From assembly GCA_019119675.1 (NCBI GenBank), contig DWWO01000110.1, forward strand, positions 1 to 49,646: 49,646 bases of DNA, in the 5' to 3' direction. The notes beneath the pieces are model-generated. The model searched no databases and had not been told where the DNA came from. It was given only the letters and a program-made list of their open reading frames with translations. Within the stretch, counting starts at the first letter, position 1; each line of letters opens with the position of its first letter. This document shows positions 41,891-49,646 of this stretch, one piece after another. This stretch comes from Candidatus Mediterraneibacter faecipullorum (GTDB lineage: Bacteria; Bacillota; Clostridia; Lachnospirales; Lachnospiraceae). The position numbers were made by a program, and so were the translations under genes.

Positions 41891-43747
41891 TCATGCATAC
41901 TGACTATTATACAGTTCTGCATAAGCGCCTCCTGCTCTCAGCAGTCCTTTATGATCCCCTTTCTCGATAATATCTCCGTTCTGCATAACGAGGATCAGAT
42001 CCGCATCGACGATCGTAGAGAGCCGGTGCGCGATAACAAAGCTTGTCCTTCCTTTCATGAGTTCATTCATCGCTTTTCCTATCTCCATCTCTGTCCGGGT
42101 ATCCACACTGGATGTGGCCTCGTCAAGGATCAGGACGGCCGGATCGCAGAGCATCACCCGGGCGATCGTCAGAAGCTGGCGCTGTCCGGCTGATATATTC
42201 TCTGCATCGCTGTTCAGCCTTGTATCATACCCCTGAGGCAGTGTACGGATAAAGAAATCCGCCCTTGCCGCTTTCGCCGCCTCAATAATCTCGCTGCGGG
42301 ATGCCCCGGGCTTTCCGTATGCGATATTCTCCGCTATTGTACCGTCAAAAAGCCATGTATCCTGGAGCACCATGCCGAAATTCCTCCGCAGCTCCCCGTA
42401 AGACATATCCGCAGTATTTCTGCCGTCCAGCAGAATCCGTCCGCTGTTTATCTCATAGAATCTCATCAGAAGATTGATAAGCGTGGTCTTCCCTGCGCCC
42501 GTAGCTCCGACAATAGCGATCTTCTGTCCTGGATGGGCGGTAAAACAGATATCTTTCATCAGCGGCTTATCCGCCGAATACCCGAAGCGCACATGACTAA
42601 ACTCGACTCTTCCTTCCGCGGCATCACCTTTGTATCTAACCTTTGCGATCGGGATCTCTCCGTGAGTCTCTGCCGTTTCCCGGGGATCGGGACGTATTTC
42701 TTCTTCATCGAGCAGTTGAAAGATCCTCTCCACAGACGCAATGGATGACTGCAGGGAATTGATCATATAAGCCGCCTCTGTCAGGGGCTCCGACGCCTGG
42801 TACACATACTGGAAAAATGCCTGGAACACACCCACGCTCAGCACTCCGTCGATCAGGAGCTTCCCGGCAAATACAGCAATCGCCGCCTGCCCGAGCCGGT
42901 TCACCAGACGAATAAACGGATTGACCGCGTTCATCATAAAATCTGCCTTTCTCGATGTCTCCGCAAGTTCTTCCACCGCCTCTCTCATATCCCTGGCACT
43001 TCTGTCTTCCCTGTTAAACGCCCGGATAACGGTACGTCCGCTGTATGATTCTTCCACCTGTCCGGTCACCCTGCTGACCGCCTGCTGCCTTCCGGCCGCA
43101 TAGCGGAGCGTCCTGCCGGCAAAAAATCTGGTAGATACCATGGACAGCACGGTAAATACAAGAAAAACCAGCGTAAGTCCGATATGAAAACGGAACATCA
43201 TGATCACAGAACCGACTACCATCCCTACCGCCGTAAACAATTTCAAAAGCCCTGTCTGCATAACTTCGGACATTTTATCCAGATCGTTTGTCGCACGGCT
43301 CAGCACCTCACCGGGCTTATGGCTGTCAAAAAACGACAGCGGAAGCCGGTCAAGTTTGCGGCTTATCTTTGTCCGCAGCTCAAGGCTCAGCTTCTCGGCA
43401 AAACTTGCCATAAGAAAGCTCTGGAATGTATAAAGGATACCTGTCACTGTGTAGATCAAAAGCAGGAGCATGATCTCCCGCCCCACAGGATCCCATGTCA
43501 CCCGGAAGACGCTTTCGCCTGATACGGCCGCCCTTATCTCCTGAAAGAGCATATCTACGATCTTTGCACTGTACACAGGAGCCGCCACAGAAAGTATGGT
43601 ATAAAAAACAACGGAAACCGATACTACAATAAGCCGGATGCGCTGTCTGCCCATGGACTTCCAGAGACGTTTCACCGTCGAACCTGCATCAGATGGTACT
43701 TCGATCTCCATGTCGTCCGAATATGGCATTGTTTCGTTTTCTGCCAT
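41891..43747 (-). CDS. ABC exporter half-transporter with canonical ATPase site
   Basis: 618 residues: six-helix membrane domain (~35-335) and ATPase domain (~370-610). Walker A VGATGAGKTTLINLL, signature ISAGQRQLLTIARVML, Walker B LILDEATSSVD with catalytic Glu, switch His in IAHRLSTI. It is the canonical partner of a heterodimeric multidrug-type exporter; the other half is encoded one base upstream. Controlled with the MarR gene. Confidence 0.93.
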   Translation of the reverse strand: MAENETMPYSDDMEIEVPSDAGSTVKRLWKSMGRQRIRLIVVSVSVVFYTILSVAAPVYSAKIVDMLFQEIRAAVSGESVFRVTWDPVGREIMLLLLIYTVTGILYTFQSFLMASFAEKLSLELRTKISRKLDRLPLSFFDSHKPGEVLSRATNDLDKMSEVMQTGLLKLFTAVGMVVGSVIMMFRFHIGLTLVFLVFTVLSMVSTRFFAGRTLRYAAGRQQAVSRVTGQVEESYSGRTVIRAFNREDRSARDMREAVEELAETSRKADFMMNAVNPFIRLVNRLGQAAIAVFAGKLLIDGVLSVGVFQAFFQYVYQASEPLTEAAYMINSLQSSIASVERIFQLLDEEEIRPDPRETAETHGEIPIAKVRYKGDAAEGRVEFSHVRFGYSADKPLMKDICFTAHPGQKIAIVGATGAGKTTLINLLMRFYEINSGRILLDGRNTADMSYGELRRNFGMVLQDTWLFDGTIAENIAYGKPGASRSEIIEAAKAARADFFIRTLPQGYDTRLNSDAENISAGQRQLLTIARVMLCDPAVLILDEATSSVDTRTEMEIGKAMNELMKGRTSFVIAHRLSTIVDADLILVMQNGDIIEKGDHKGLLRAGGAYAELYNSQYA

Positions 43748-43748
43748 T

Positions 43749-45482
43749 TTATACGCCTCCTTTCATCTGTGACTTCGCAATATCCCGGTAGATACTGCAT
43801 TTCTCCATCAGTTCTTCATGCTTTCCGATTCCTGCAATCCTGCCCTCGTCCAGGACAATGATCTGATCCGCGTTCAGGATCGTATTGATCCTCTGGGCAA
43901 TAATGAGCACGGCCGCATCAGATATTTCCTGTTTCAGCGCTTTTCTGAGCGCTGCATCTGTCTTAAAGTCCAGTGCGGAAAAGCTGTCGTCAAAAATATA
44001 CAGATCTGCCTTTTTCATCAGCGCACGGGCAATTGAGAGCCTCTGTTTCTGTCCGCCGGAATAGTTTGTTCCGCCCTGGGCGACATGAGCGTCAAGTCCG
44101 TTGGCAAGCCCGCTGACAAAATCCGCCTGGGCGACAGAAAGTATGCGGCGCATCTCTTCTTCCTGCGCCTCTTCATTTCCATAACGCAGATTGTCTGCAA
44201 TAGTTCCCGAAAACAGCCATGCTTTCTGCGGCACATAGGAAATCTGACTTCGCAGCTCATTCTGCGTCATATCCCGGACATCCATACCCTTGACCTCCAC
44301 CGAACCTTCCGTCACGTCATAAAAGCGCAGGATCAGCCTGGCAAGGGTCGACTTCCCGCATCCGGTCCCCCCGATCACTGCTGTAGTCTCCCCCCGCCTG
44401 CATATAAAATCAAGATCAGACAGCGCATATTCATCCGCATCCGGGAATCGGAATGAAACATGATCAAACTTCACCACGATATCTTCCGCATATGCAGACG
44501 GACTTATTTCACCTGCGCTCTTCATTCTGTCACATATCTCCGGCTCTGTCTCAAGGACTTCCTGAATACGACGGATGCAGACCCGCGCTCTCGGCAGGAG
44601 TATGATCACCATCTGGGCCATAATGATGTAAAACAGGATCAGGATCGAATATTCCGTAAGCGCCGTAATATCACCAATTTCCATATATCCCGCTCCGATC
44701 CTGTCGCCGCCCAGCCACAGTATGGCGACAATACAGATATTGATCACGAAAAATGCCGTGCTTTCCAGTCCGGCGAACAGAAGATTCGCACTGATGGAAG
44801 TCTCTGCATAATCCTCAAAGGATTTCCTCATCCGCTTCTCTTCATCCTTTTCCTTGCGGAAGGCACGGATCACCCGCACACCTGTCAGGTTCTCCCGGAG
44901 CACAACGTTCATCCTGTCAAGAAGCTGCTGAAGCCTCCCGAAAATCTGAGATGCCCTGCGTGTTACAATAAGCGCGAGGACAATGATCAGCACGGTCACG
45001 CCGATCAGCAGGAACCCCATCATCGTATCGACGGCAAACGCCATGGCAACGCCCATCACACACACTGCCGGAACCGGGAGCACCATCTGGATACACCATA
45101 CAACGGACTGCTGGATGATATTGATGTCATTAAGGGTGCGTGTGATCATAGAGCCGGTTCCGAACCGGCTGAAGTCATGTTCCGAAAATGTCAGCGATTT
45201 CTCATAAACAGCATTGCGCATATCACGCCCCAGTTTTGCGGACAGATCGGCGCACAGCCAGCTTCCGAGCAGGGCGCCCGTTCCGGCGAGGATCGTGACC
45301 GCCAGCATGGCAATTCCCTTTTCGATAATATATTCCATGTTGCCCGTCTTCACGCCGATATTGATCATATCTGCTGTCAGCTTTGGTACGAACAGACCGC
45401 CCGCAACATCCAGCAGCATGGCAAAGATCGTAAAAACACATAACCTCCTGTATGGTTTTAAAAATTGAAGTACTGTCTTCAT
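43749..45482 (-). CDS. ABC exporter half-transporter with degenerate ATPase site
   Basis: 577 residues with the same layout: membrane domain (~15-310), Walker A IGGTGCGKSTLARLI, signature YSGGQKQRLSIARALM. Walker B reads YIFDDSFSALD, so Asp replaces the catalytic Glu, and the switch-His region reads IAQRINTI, with Gln in place of His. Such a site hardly hydrolyses ATP; it is expected in heterodimers of the TM287/288 or BmrCD kind. The start overlaps the MarR stop (ATGA). Confidence 0.93.
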   Translation of the reverse strand: MKTVLQFLKPYRRLCVFTIFAMLLDVAGGLFVPKLTADMINIGVKTGNMEYIIEKGIAMLAVTILAGTGALLGSWLCADLSAKLGRDMRNAVYEKSLTFSEHDFSRFGTGSMITRTLNDINIIQQSVVWCIQMVLPVPAVCVMGVAMAFAVDTMMGFLLIGVTVLIIVLALIVTRRASQIFGRLQQLLDRMNVVLRENLTGVRVIRAFRKEKDEEKRMRKSFEDYAETSISANLLFAGLESTAFFVINICIVAILWLGGDRIGAGYMEIGDITALTEYSILILFYIIMAQMVIILLPRARVCIRRIQEVLETEPEICDRMKSAGEISPSAYAEDIVVKFDHVSFRFPDADEYALSDLDFICRRGETTAVIGGTGCGKSTLARLILRFYDVTEGSVEVKGMDVRDMTQNELRSQISYVPQKAWLFSGTIADNLRYGNEEAQEEEMRRILSVAQADFVSGLANGLDAHVAQGGTNYSGGQKQRLSIARALMKKADLYIFDDSFSALDFKTDAALRKALKQEISDAAVLIIAQRINTILNADQIIVLDEGRIAGIGKHEELMEKCSIYRDIAKSQMKGGV

Positions 45483-45934
45483 TCTTCCTGCTCCCCGACC
45501 ATTTTTTTCACTCCTCTGCGGAAATTCCCCACATACTTCTCGTACAGGCGGATAAACATCTCTCTCTCATCCGGTTCCATGCCGAGCAAAGAATCATTCT
45601 CCAGTTCTATGACCGGCCGTATCTTCTCCTTAACGAACTGTCTGCCCTTCTCCGTCAAAAAAATCTTCTTGTCCCTGCCTGTTCCTTTTACCAGATACAG
45701 GATGCCCTTTCTCTCAAGATTGCGCACAGAAGAATTGATCGTCTGCTTGCTCGTGAACGCTTCCCGGCAGATATCTCTCTGAAGACATCCGTCCCCCAGC
45801 ACACAGATTGCGTACAGGATAGAACATGCGCTGTCTGACATTCCCGCATACAGTGCGATATCATGATAGAGGTCATCCTGTTCCTTATATAACCTGTTAA
45901 ATTTCTGAATTTCTGTTTCCTGGTGTAACTGCAT
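45479..45934 (-). CDS. MarR family transcriptional regulator
   Basis: 151 residues. Winged helix at ~40-105: QRDICREAFTSKQTINSSVR, NLERKGILYLVKGTGRDKKI, FLTEKGRQF. First gene of the operon with the two half-transporters. Two inverted repeats lie in its promoter, so autorepression relieved by a drug or metabolite is likely. Confidence 0.92.
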   Translation of the reverse strand: MQLHQETEIQKFNRLYKEQDDLYHDIALYAGMSDSACSILYAICVLGDGCLQRDICREAFTSKQTINSSVRNLERKGILYLVKGTGRDKKIFLTEKGRQFVKEKIRPVIELENDSLLGMEPDEREMFIRLYEKYVGNFRRGVKKMVGEQEE

Positions 45935-45946
45935 CTTTTCTTCCCC

Positions 45947-45997
45947 TTAGTCCGATTTCGTACTAAGGATTATAGTCCGAAATCAGACTATTGTCAA
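45947..45997 (-). promoter_or_regulatory. MarR-operon promoter with two operators
   Basis: Promoter: TTGACA (45997-45992), 17 bases, TATAAT (45974-45969). Operator 1, TAGTC-N8-GACTA (45973-45990), fills the spacer; operator 2, TTAGT-N10-ACTAA (45947-45966), covers the start of transcription. Both hold a GATTTCGG/CCGAAATC-type core. Confidence 0.85.
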
Positions 45998-46007
45998 GCA
46001 TAAAGAT

Positions 46008-46043
46008 AAGAGCGTCATGATCTGTACTGTACATGACGCTCTT
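46008..46043 (-). terminator. terminator after the surface-protein locus
   Basis: AAGAGCGTCATG/CATGACGCTCTT, 12 bp. The U-tract is modest on both strands (ATCTTTATG minus, TTCATTT plus). Confidence 0.75.
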
Positions 46044-46048
46044 TTCAT

Positions 46049-46579
46049 TTACAGCTTTTTCAGCACCGGTACCCCGTCCGCCGAAAGGCTGTCAAAACTC
46101 CACACATCCTCGCTCCAGCCGAGAGTCTCCGTATAGAACGTTTTTTCTTTCGCCTGCTCCTCTGTAACCGCAAATATCCGGTCCGCATTTGTATCGTTCA
46201 TACTGCTGTGGCTGTCCGACGTTTCCAGTTCATATGCGCTGCTCGACATACCGAGCACATCCCAGCCGGAAATCCTGTTTGCATTTGCGCCGGTGCTCAG
46301 GCTGACTGCGCTCTCTACCACCGCGCTTCCGCTCTGCGGTCCGCCGATGATACCTCCGTTTCCAACCGAAGCCGGAGCTGTAATATTCACTTTTGTGACC
46401 ACTCTTCGGATCGTTCCGCCGCCCTGCCATCCGGTGATCTCGCCGGCACGGACGCCCATCGGATGCACGCTTGTTCCTTCGATCGAGCCGCTCACAACGC
46501 AGTCCTCCATAATCTTTCCGTCGAACTGCCCTGCTATGCCTCCCATAGTATTATTGGATCGTATGGAAATGTTCTCCAC
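46049..46579 (-). pseudogene. C-terminal part of the surface protein, out of frame
   Basis: About 175 codons that continue the upstream protein after a frameshift: VENISIRSNNTMGGIAGQFD, SGSIEGTS, GEITGWQGGGTIRRVVTKVN, GNGGIIGGPQSGSAV. These Gly-rich units are GLUG-like beta-helix repeats, completing the repeats that start in the upstream frame (SNLTIEGTTLT). Reading the two as one gene needs a single-base skip around 46570-46580. No ribosome site of its own. Either a real inactivation, phase variation, or a sequencing error. Confidence 0.72.
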
Positions 46580-48287
46580 GGATATCCGTTACCACAGAAT
46601 GTCTGATATCATTGGAAAGAGCTCCTTTCTGGGTATTCTGCGTAAGAGTCGTCCCTTCGATCGTCAGATTCGAGACAGACGCCCCGTCTGTTTTCTCAAA
46701 GAGTACCGCATCCAGCCCGGATATGGTATGGCCGTTTCCGTCCAGCTCTCCTGTGAATGTGCCTGCGATCGCAGGAGCATCCGCAGGAATCCCCGAAGCA
46801 TCCAGATCCTCCGTAAGCTCAAATGTCCCCTTCGGCTCGTCAGCCATCTTGTCAAACAGCTCCTGCGCGCTCTTGATCAGCGGATGCTCTCCGCCCTTAT
46901 CTCTGTAAGCAACCGGGAAAGCATATCCTTCTATACGGTTTCCGTCGGCATCATACCGGATAATATCCTCCTGATCGATCACCGCCGAAACTGCTCCGCT
47001 TTTCTCCTGTCTGAACTCCGAGATCCCCGTATAGAGGTCCGGCAGGCTTTCCATCCCAATCACTGCATAATAATTCTCCGGATCTTCCGGAAGACCGCCT
47101 GTAATATCAAGAATCTCTATTTCCTCTGTCTTCCCGTCTGTACTGTAATACAGTGTCGTCTCCGTAATGTCCTTCAGTTCGATGACTTCCTGTATTTCCT
47201 CATCAGGTTCTTCTGGTTCTGATGGTTCTTCCGGTTCTGACGGATTCTCAGATTCCGGCGGGTTTTCTATCCCCCGGACAAGAAGTGCCAGATCAGTCAC
47301 TGTAAGCTTCCCGTCATTATTTAGATCTGCAGTTTCCTGCATATCCTCTCCGAGAAGTTCAATACCTGTCAAATGCCGCTGGATCAGTTCCACATCTGTA
47401 TAATCTGCATTCCCGTCTCCGTCTATATCGCCCTTTTCGCCTTCTGCCTCTGTCCGGATGCCCGCTGACAGTGCGAGCATACTGCAGAGGATCAGCCCGG
47501 CAAGTATCTCAGGACCGTTCTTGTTCTGCTTTCTCTTCCTTGCGGCCAGGATCCCTCCCGATATAGACAGCGAGATCAGAAGCAGGATTGCAAAAATGAA
47601 AATTTCCCCGCCGGCGTCACCTGTCCGTACCATTTCCTGTTCTTTGCTTATTTCTTCTTCATCTTCGGAAATCTCGCCCGCAATTCCCGGTGTTTCTTCC
47701 GGATCTTCCGGCAGAGTTTCTGTTTCATTCTCAGAATCTCCCGGCGTTTCATCGGGCTCTCCGGGTACGCCTTCCCCGCCGCCATTCTCCGGTTGTTCAT
47801 CTGAATCCACTGTTATCTGAAATTCAGTATCCTTCAGAAAAATATCTTCTTTTCCTTCAGATACAGAGATATCCTTTAATGTAATCGTTGTCTCTTTTAC
47901 TTCAGCCTGCTCCTTGGCAGTCAGTGTCAGCTGGAACGCATCTTCATCCTCCACACTCCCACTCTTATTGATCACTGCAAACTGCCCATTTTCAGCATTG
48001 TACCGAAGCTGTTCCCACCCGGACAAAGTCTCAAAATCCGGCTCTTCCACAGCCTCAAAGATATCTGTATCATATTCAAGTGCCGCTTGCAACGCATAGA
48101 TTCCCTCCTGAATATTATCATAACCGGCAAGCGAAAATGTAAGTATGATTTCGTCTCCGGGCGCCGCTTCTGACGTCCCGGACGACACCTGCATTTCCGG
48201 ATTATCTGCCCCTAATACATCTGCTCCAATCCATAAGAGTCCGCATATCAGTACCGCCGCTGCCAGCAGGGCTCTTACTTTCCTCAT
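46551..48287 (-). CDS. cohesin / sorting-signal / dockerin surface protein, N-terminal part
   Basis: 578 residues before the frameshift. Signal peptide (1-26); cohesin-type domain (~32-162); acidic Pro/Glu linker; VRTGD followed by a membrane helix (~228-249) and RKRK, which looks like a complete sortase-type sorting signal; a second hydrophobic segment (~261-277); two dockerin-type repeats (GDIDGDGNADYTDVELIQRH and ADLNNDGKLTVTDLALLVRG, ~286-340); acidic repeats (SEPEEPSEPEEP); a domain of unknown type; then GLUG-like repeats. Start behind AAAGGA; a TTG four codons earlier is possible. It looks like two secreted proteins fused. Confidence 0.75.
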   Translation of the reverse strand: MRKVRALLAAAVLICGLLWIGADVLGADNPEMQVSSGTSEAAPGDEIILTFSLAGYDNIQEGIYALQAALEYDTDIFEAVEEPDFETLSGWEQLRYNAENGQFAVINKSGSVEDEDAFQLTLTAKEQAEVKETTITLKDISVSEGKEDIFLKDTEFQITVDSDEQPENGGGEGVPGEPDETPGDSENETETLPEDPEETPGIAGEISEDEEEISKEQEMVRTGDAGGEIFIFAILLLISLSISGGILAARKRKQNKNGPEILAGLILCSMLALSAGIRTEAEGEKGDIDGDGNADYTDVELIQRHLTGIELLGEDMQETADLNNDGKLTVTDLALLVRGIENPPESENPSEPEEPSEPEEPDEEIQEVIELKDITETTLYYSTDGKTEEIEILDITGGLPEDPENYYAVIGMESLPDLYTGISEFRQEKSGAVSAVIDQEDIIRYDADGNRIEGYAFPVAYRDKGGEHPLIKSAQELFDKMADEPKGTFELTEDLDASGIPADAPAIAGTFTGELDGNGHTISGLDAVLFEKTDGASVSNLTIEGTTLTQNTQKGALSNDIRHSVVTDIRGEHFHTIQ

Positions 48288-48328
48288 CTTCTGACTCAAT
48301 CCTTTCCGCTTATTTTATTACGGACTGA

Positions 48329-48357
48329 TTGTATCTGTTTTCATTTTTGTATATAAT
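48329..48357 (+). promoter_or_regulatory. promoter of the NimA-like gene
   Basis: TTGTAT, 17 bases, TATAAT, about 50 bases before the ribosome site. Confidence 0.72.
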
Positions 48358-48414
48358 AGGTTATTATTGGAAATAAATCCGCAATCAACCAGTTCAACTT
48401 AATGGAGGAATACT

Positions 48415-48894
48415 ATGTTTCGCGAAATGCGCAGAAAAAAACAGAAATTATCAAAAGAAGAATGTGACCGCATCTTATACAATGGAACATCGGGAGTTCT
48501 GGCACTCCACGGAGATGACGGTTACCCCTATGCAGTGCCTGTAAGCTATGTCTACAATGGGGAAAAACTTCTGTTCCACAGTGCCAAAAACGGGCATAAG
48601 ATAGACGCCATATTAAAAAATGCAGCGGCTTCCTTCTGCGTCATCGATCAGGATCAGATCGTGCCGGAAGAATATACCACCTACTTCCGCAGCATCATTG
48701 CCTTCGGCAGAATCCGTATTCTGGAAGACGACACTGAAAAACGCTCCGCTATCGAAAAACTTGCAGTAAAATATGCGCCTGATGACACTGCCGAAAACCG
48801 GGATAAAGCCATCGAACGGGAGTGGAAACCGCTGTGTATGATGGAGATGGAGATAGAACATCTGACGGGGAAACAGGCGATAGAGATGATTTAA
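48415..48894 (+). CDS. pyridoxamine 5'-phosphate oxidase family flavoprotein (NimA-like)
   Basis: 159 residues with the split-barrel FMN-binding fold: FREMRRKKQKLSKEECDRIL, NGTSGVLALHGDDGYPYAVP, VSYVYNGEKLLFHSAKNGHK and the late IEHLTGKQAIE, all typical of NimA/nitroimidazole-reductase-like proteins of gut anaerobes. Members reduce nitro compounds or act on flavins of unknown use; resistance cannot be inferred. Starts behind GGAGG with its own promoter. Confidence 0.88.
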   Translation: MFREMRRKKQKLSKEECDRILYNGTSGVLALHGDDGYPYAVPVSYVYNGEKLLFHSAKNGHKIDAILKNAAASFCVIDQDQIVPEEYTTYFRSIIAFGRIRILEDDTEKRSAIEKLAVKYAPDDTAENRDKAIEREWKPLCMMEMEIEHLTGKQAIEMI

Positions 48895-48902
48895 GAAAAT
48901 TC

Positions 48903-49257
48903 CGGATTTATCTGACTGGCTGATAGTACAGAAAACGTCCGAAATACAGCAATATACAGCGACCTGACTTGCGTGTACGCAGGCGGAGAAAAAGGTTGAT
49001 CCCGGCTCCGGTTACAGGAAATAACTCAAAGTAACAAAGCAGGAAAATGGTTAAAAGCAAGTGAAAAAATGACGAACTCGCAAGCTCAGACAGCATCATT
49101 TTTTTACTTAACACCATTTCCCAGCTTTTAACTTTTCGTAATTTCCTTCCACAGTCGCCGTTCTCAATCTTTTTCTTCCTCTGCGTAAGATGCATCAGAG
49201 CAGCTGTAACCGTCCATTTTGACGTTTTACCGACTAACAGACCAGCCCGAAAATCCT
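48903..49257. repeat. 355-nt imperfect inverted repeat
   Basis: Left arm 48903-49072 is complementary to right arm 49096-49257 around a 23-base centre. In the ungapped core (48976-49022 against 49141-49187) I count 34 Watson-Crick pairs out of 47 plus 3 G-U pairs in the plus-strand RNA. Outer blocks still align with small gaps: GGATTT/AAATCC, AAAACGT/ACGTTTT, ACAGC/GCTGT, GGAAAATGG/CCATTTCCC. The innermost AAAAAATGA/TCATTTTTT looks like a terminator. A 118-codon minus-strand frame across it is probably a by-product. Confidence 0.8.
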
Positions 49258-49341
49258 CATACAAACAGGAGGAAGTCGGCGCTTTTTCGTAAATGGTTGA
49301 TAATTCTACAATTATTTCCTTAATCTTTTTATGTCAGATAG

Positions 49342-49359
49342 ATAACCGACTCCGGTTAT
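49342..49359. repeat. small hairpin
   Basis: ATAACCG-ACTC-CGGTTAT, perfect 7-bp stem. The motif CCGACTCCGGTTAT resembles CCGGCTCCGGTTAC in the left arm of the large inverted repeat (48992-49020 region). Confidence 0.6.
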
Positions 49360-49362
49360 GGA

Positions 49363-49498
49363 GATTTCTGGTTCCGCTTGTCTATTTTATATCTGCAGAA
49401 ATAATTCCATGTCAAGCCCTTGCCCGTAAACGGGTGCTTTGCAGGCTTGACATGGAATTATTCCTGCAGATAAGTATTAATCAAGCGGACCAGAAATC
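49363..49498. repeat. 136-nt long hairpin
   Basis: Outer stem 49363-49380 with 49482-49498 (17 pairs, one bulged T), an internal loop of about 9 bases per side, then a 29-bp stem 49390-49418 with 49444-49472 carrying a single A-C mismatch, and a 25-base apical loop with a CCCGT/ACGGG mini-stem. Too long and regular for a terminator; no U-run. Confidence 0.85.
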
Positions 49499-49524
49499 AA
49501 AGCGGCTCGAATTCGCCCCCACAG

Positions 49525-49570
49525 CTTAACTAATACTATATCAGCCAGGATTTATGAAATCTTAGTTAAG
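49525..49570. repeat. 9-bp inverted repeat after the long hairpin
   Basis: CTTAACTAA (49525-49533) with TTAGTTAAG (49562-49570), 28-base loop. It follows the 136-nt hairpin by about 26 bases. To the window end I see no gene. Confidence 0.6.
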
Positions 49571-49646
49571 AAAGATCCGGCTTTGTTCCTTCCGTCAGAA
49601 ATTCGATTTTCGGGATGGGAAAGAAAGCAGCCGGGAGGTATGTATT

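Noticed and set aside
44460-45443. 327-codon plus-strand open frame rich in His/Cys/Arg
   Set aside because: Antisense to the exporter gene at 43749-45482; composition is typical of a shadow frame.
46293-47222. 309-codon plus-strand frame
   Set aside because: Antisense to the surface protein across its frameshift; no independent signals.
48908-49264. 118-codon minus-strand frame (…MVLSKKMMLSELASSS…)
   Set aside because: It runs through the giant inverted repeat, has no ribosome site, and its hydrophobic stretch is just the T-rich arm; the repeat explains it better than coding.
1-49646. CRISPR array
   Set aside because: No regularly spaced direct repeats of 24-40 bases; the repeats seen are palindromes or short pairs.

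Overview
The window reads as chromosomal DNA of a spore-forming Firmicute of the class Clostridia, most likely family Lachnospiraceae. This is an inference from gene content and style: AGGAGG ribosome sites, sigma-A promoters with 17-bp spacers, a lysine riboswitch on dapA, a VRTGD-type sorting signal, cohesin/dockerin modules, a LysM-GH18 spore-type hydrolase, and Bce/Van-type two-component/ABC clusters. No phage, plasmid or CRISPR region is visible.

Layout. (1) 1-14.9 kb, all minus strand: carAB with its own promoter; upstream of it a long housekeeping run read right to left as lrgA, lrgB, a ClC channel, pyrH, frr, uppS, cdsA, dxr, rseP, a SpoIID-like/peptidoglycan-binding protein and a membrane transglutaminase. 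These genes cover pyrimidine nucleotides, ribosome recycling, undecaprenyl and isoprenoid supply, phospholipid synthesis and site-2 proteolysis. (2) 15-17.3 kb, plus: aroF-aroB (shikimate entry). (3) 17.3-21.1 kb, minus: a three-subunit xanthine-dehydrogenase-type molybdenum hydroxylase behind a leader with tandem terminator-like hairpins and a 34-codon upstream ORF. (4) 21.2-22.4 kb, plus: lysine riboswitch and dapA. (5) 22.5-29.6 kb: DegV; a 75-residue Cys-rich protein; a vanY remnant; an FtsX-type ABC exporter with its sensor kinase and regulator; tRNA-Trp. (6) 29.6-33.7 kb, minus: transposase remnant, deoB, a secreted lipoprotein nuclease, a 54-codon small gene and an HTH-Uma2 fusion. (7) 33.9-37.4 kb, plus: a regulator/ABC/permease/kinase cluster with iterons before the transporter. 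(8) 37.5-46 kb: orphan cbiG; an Lrp regulator divergent from a MATE exporter; GH18 spore hydrolase; a MarR-controlled heterodimeric ABC exporter. (9) 46-48.9 kb: a frameshifted cohesin/sorting-signal/dockerin surface protein and a NimA-like flavoprotein. (10) 48.9-49.6 kb: no convincing gene, but a 355-nt imperfect inverted repeat, then a 136-nt near-perfect hairpin and smaller ones.

The best candidates for something new are the hairpin tract at 48.9-49.6 kb, the surface protein that joins a cohesin, a mid-chain sorting signal and a dockerin, the dispersed palindrome found after aroF and dapA, and the xdh leader. Gene identities come from motif recognition by eye; no database search was run. 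Starts were set by Shine-Dalgarno (SD) placement and often lie downstream of the longest ORF.
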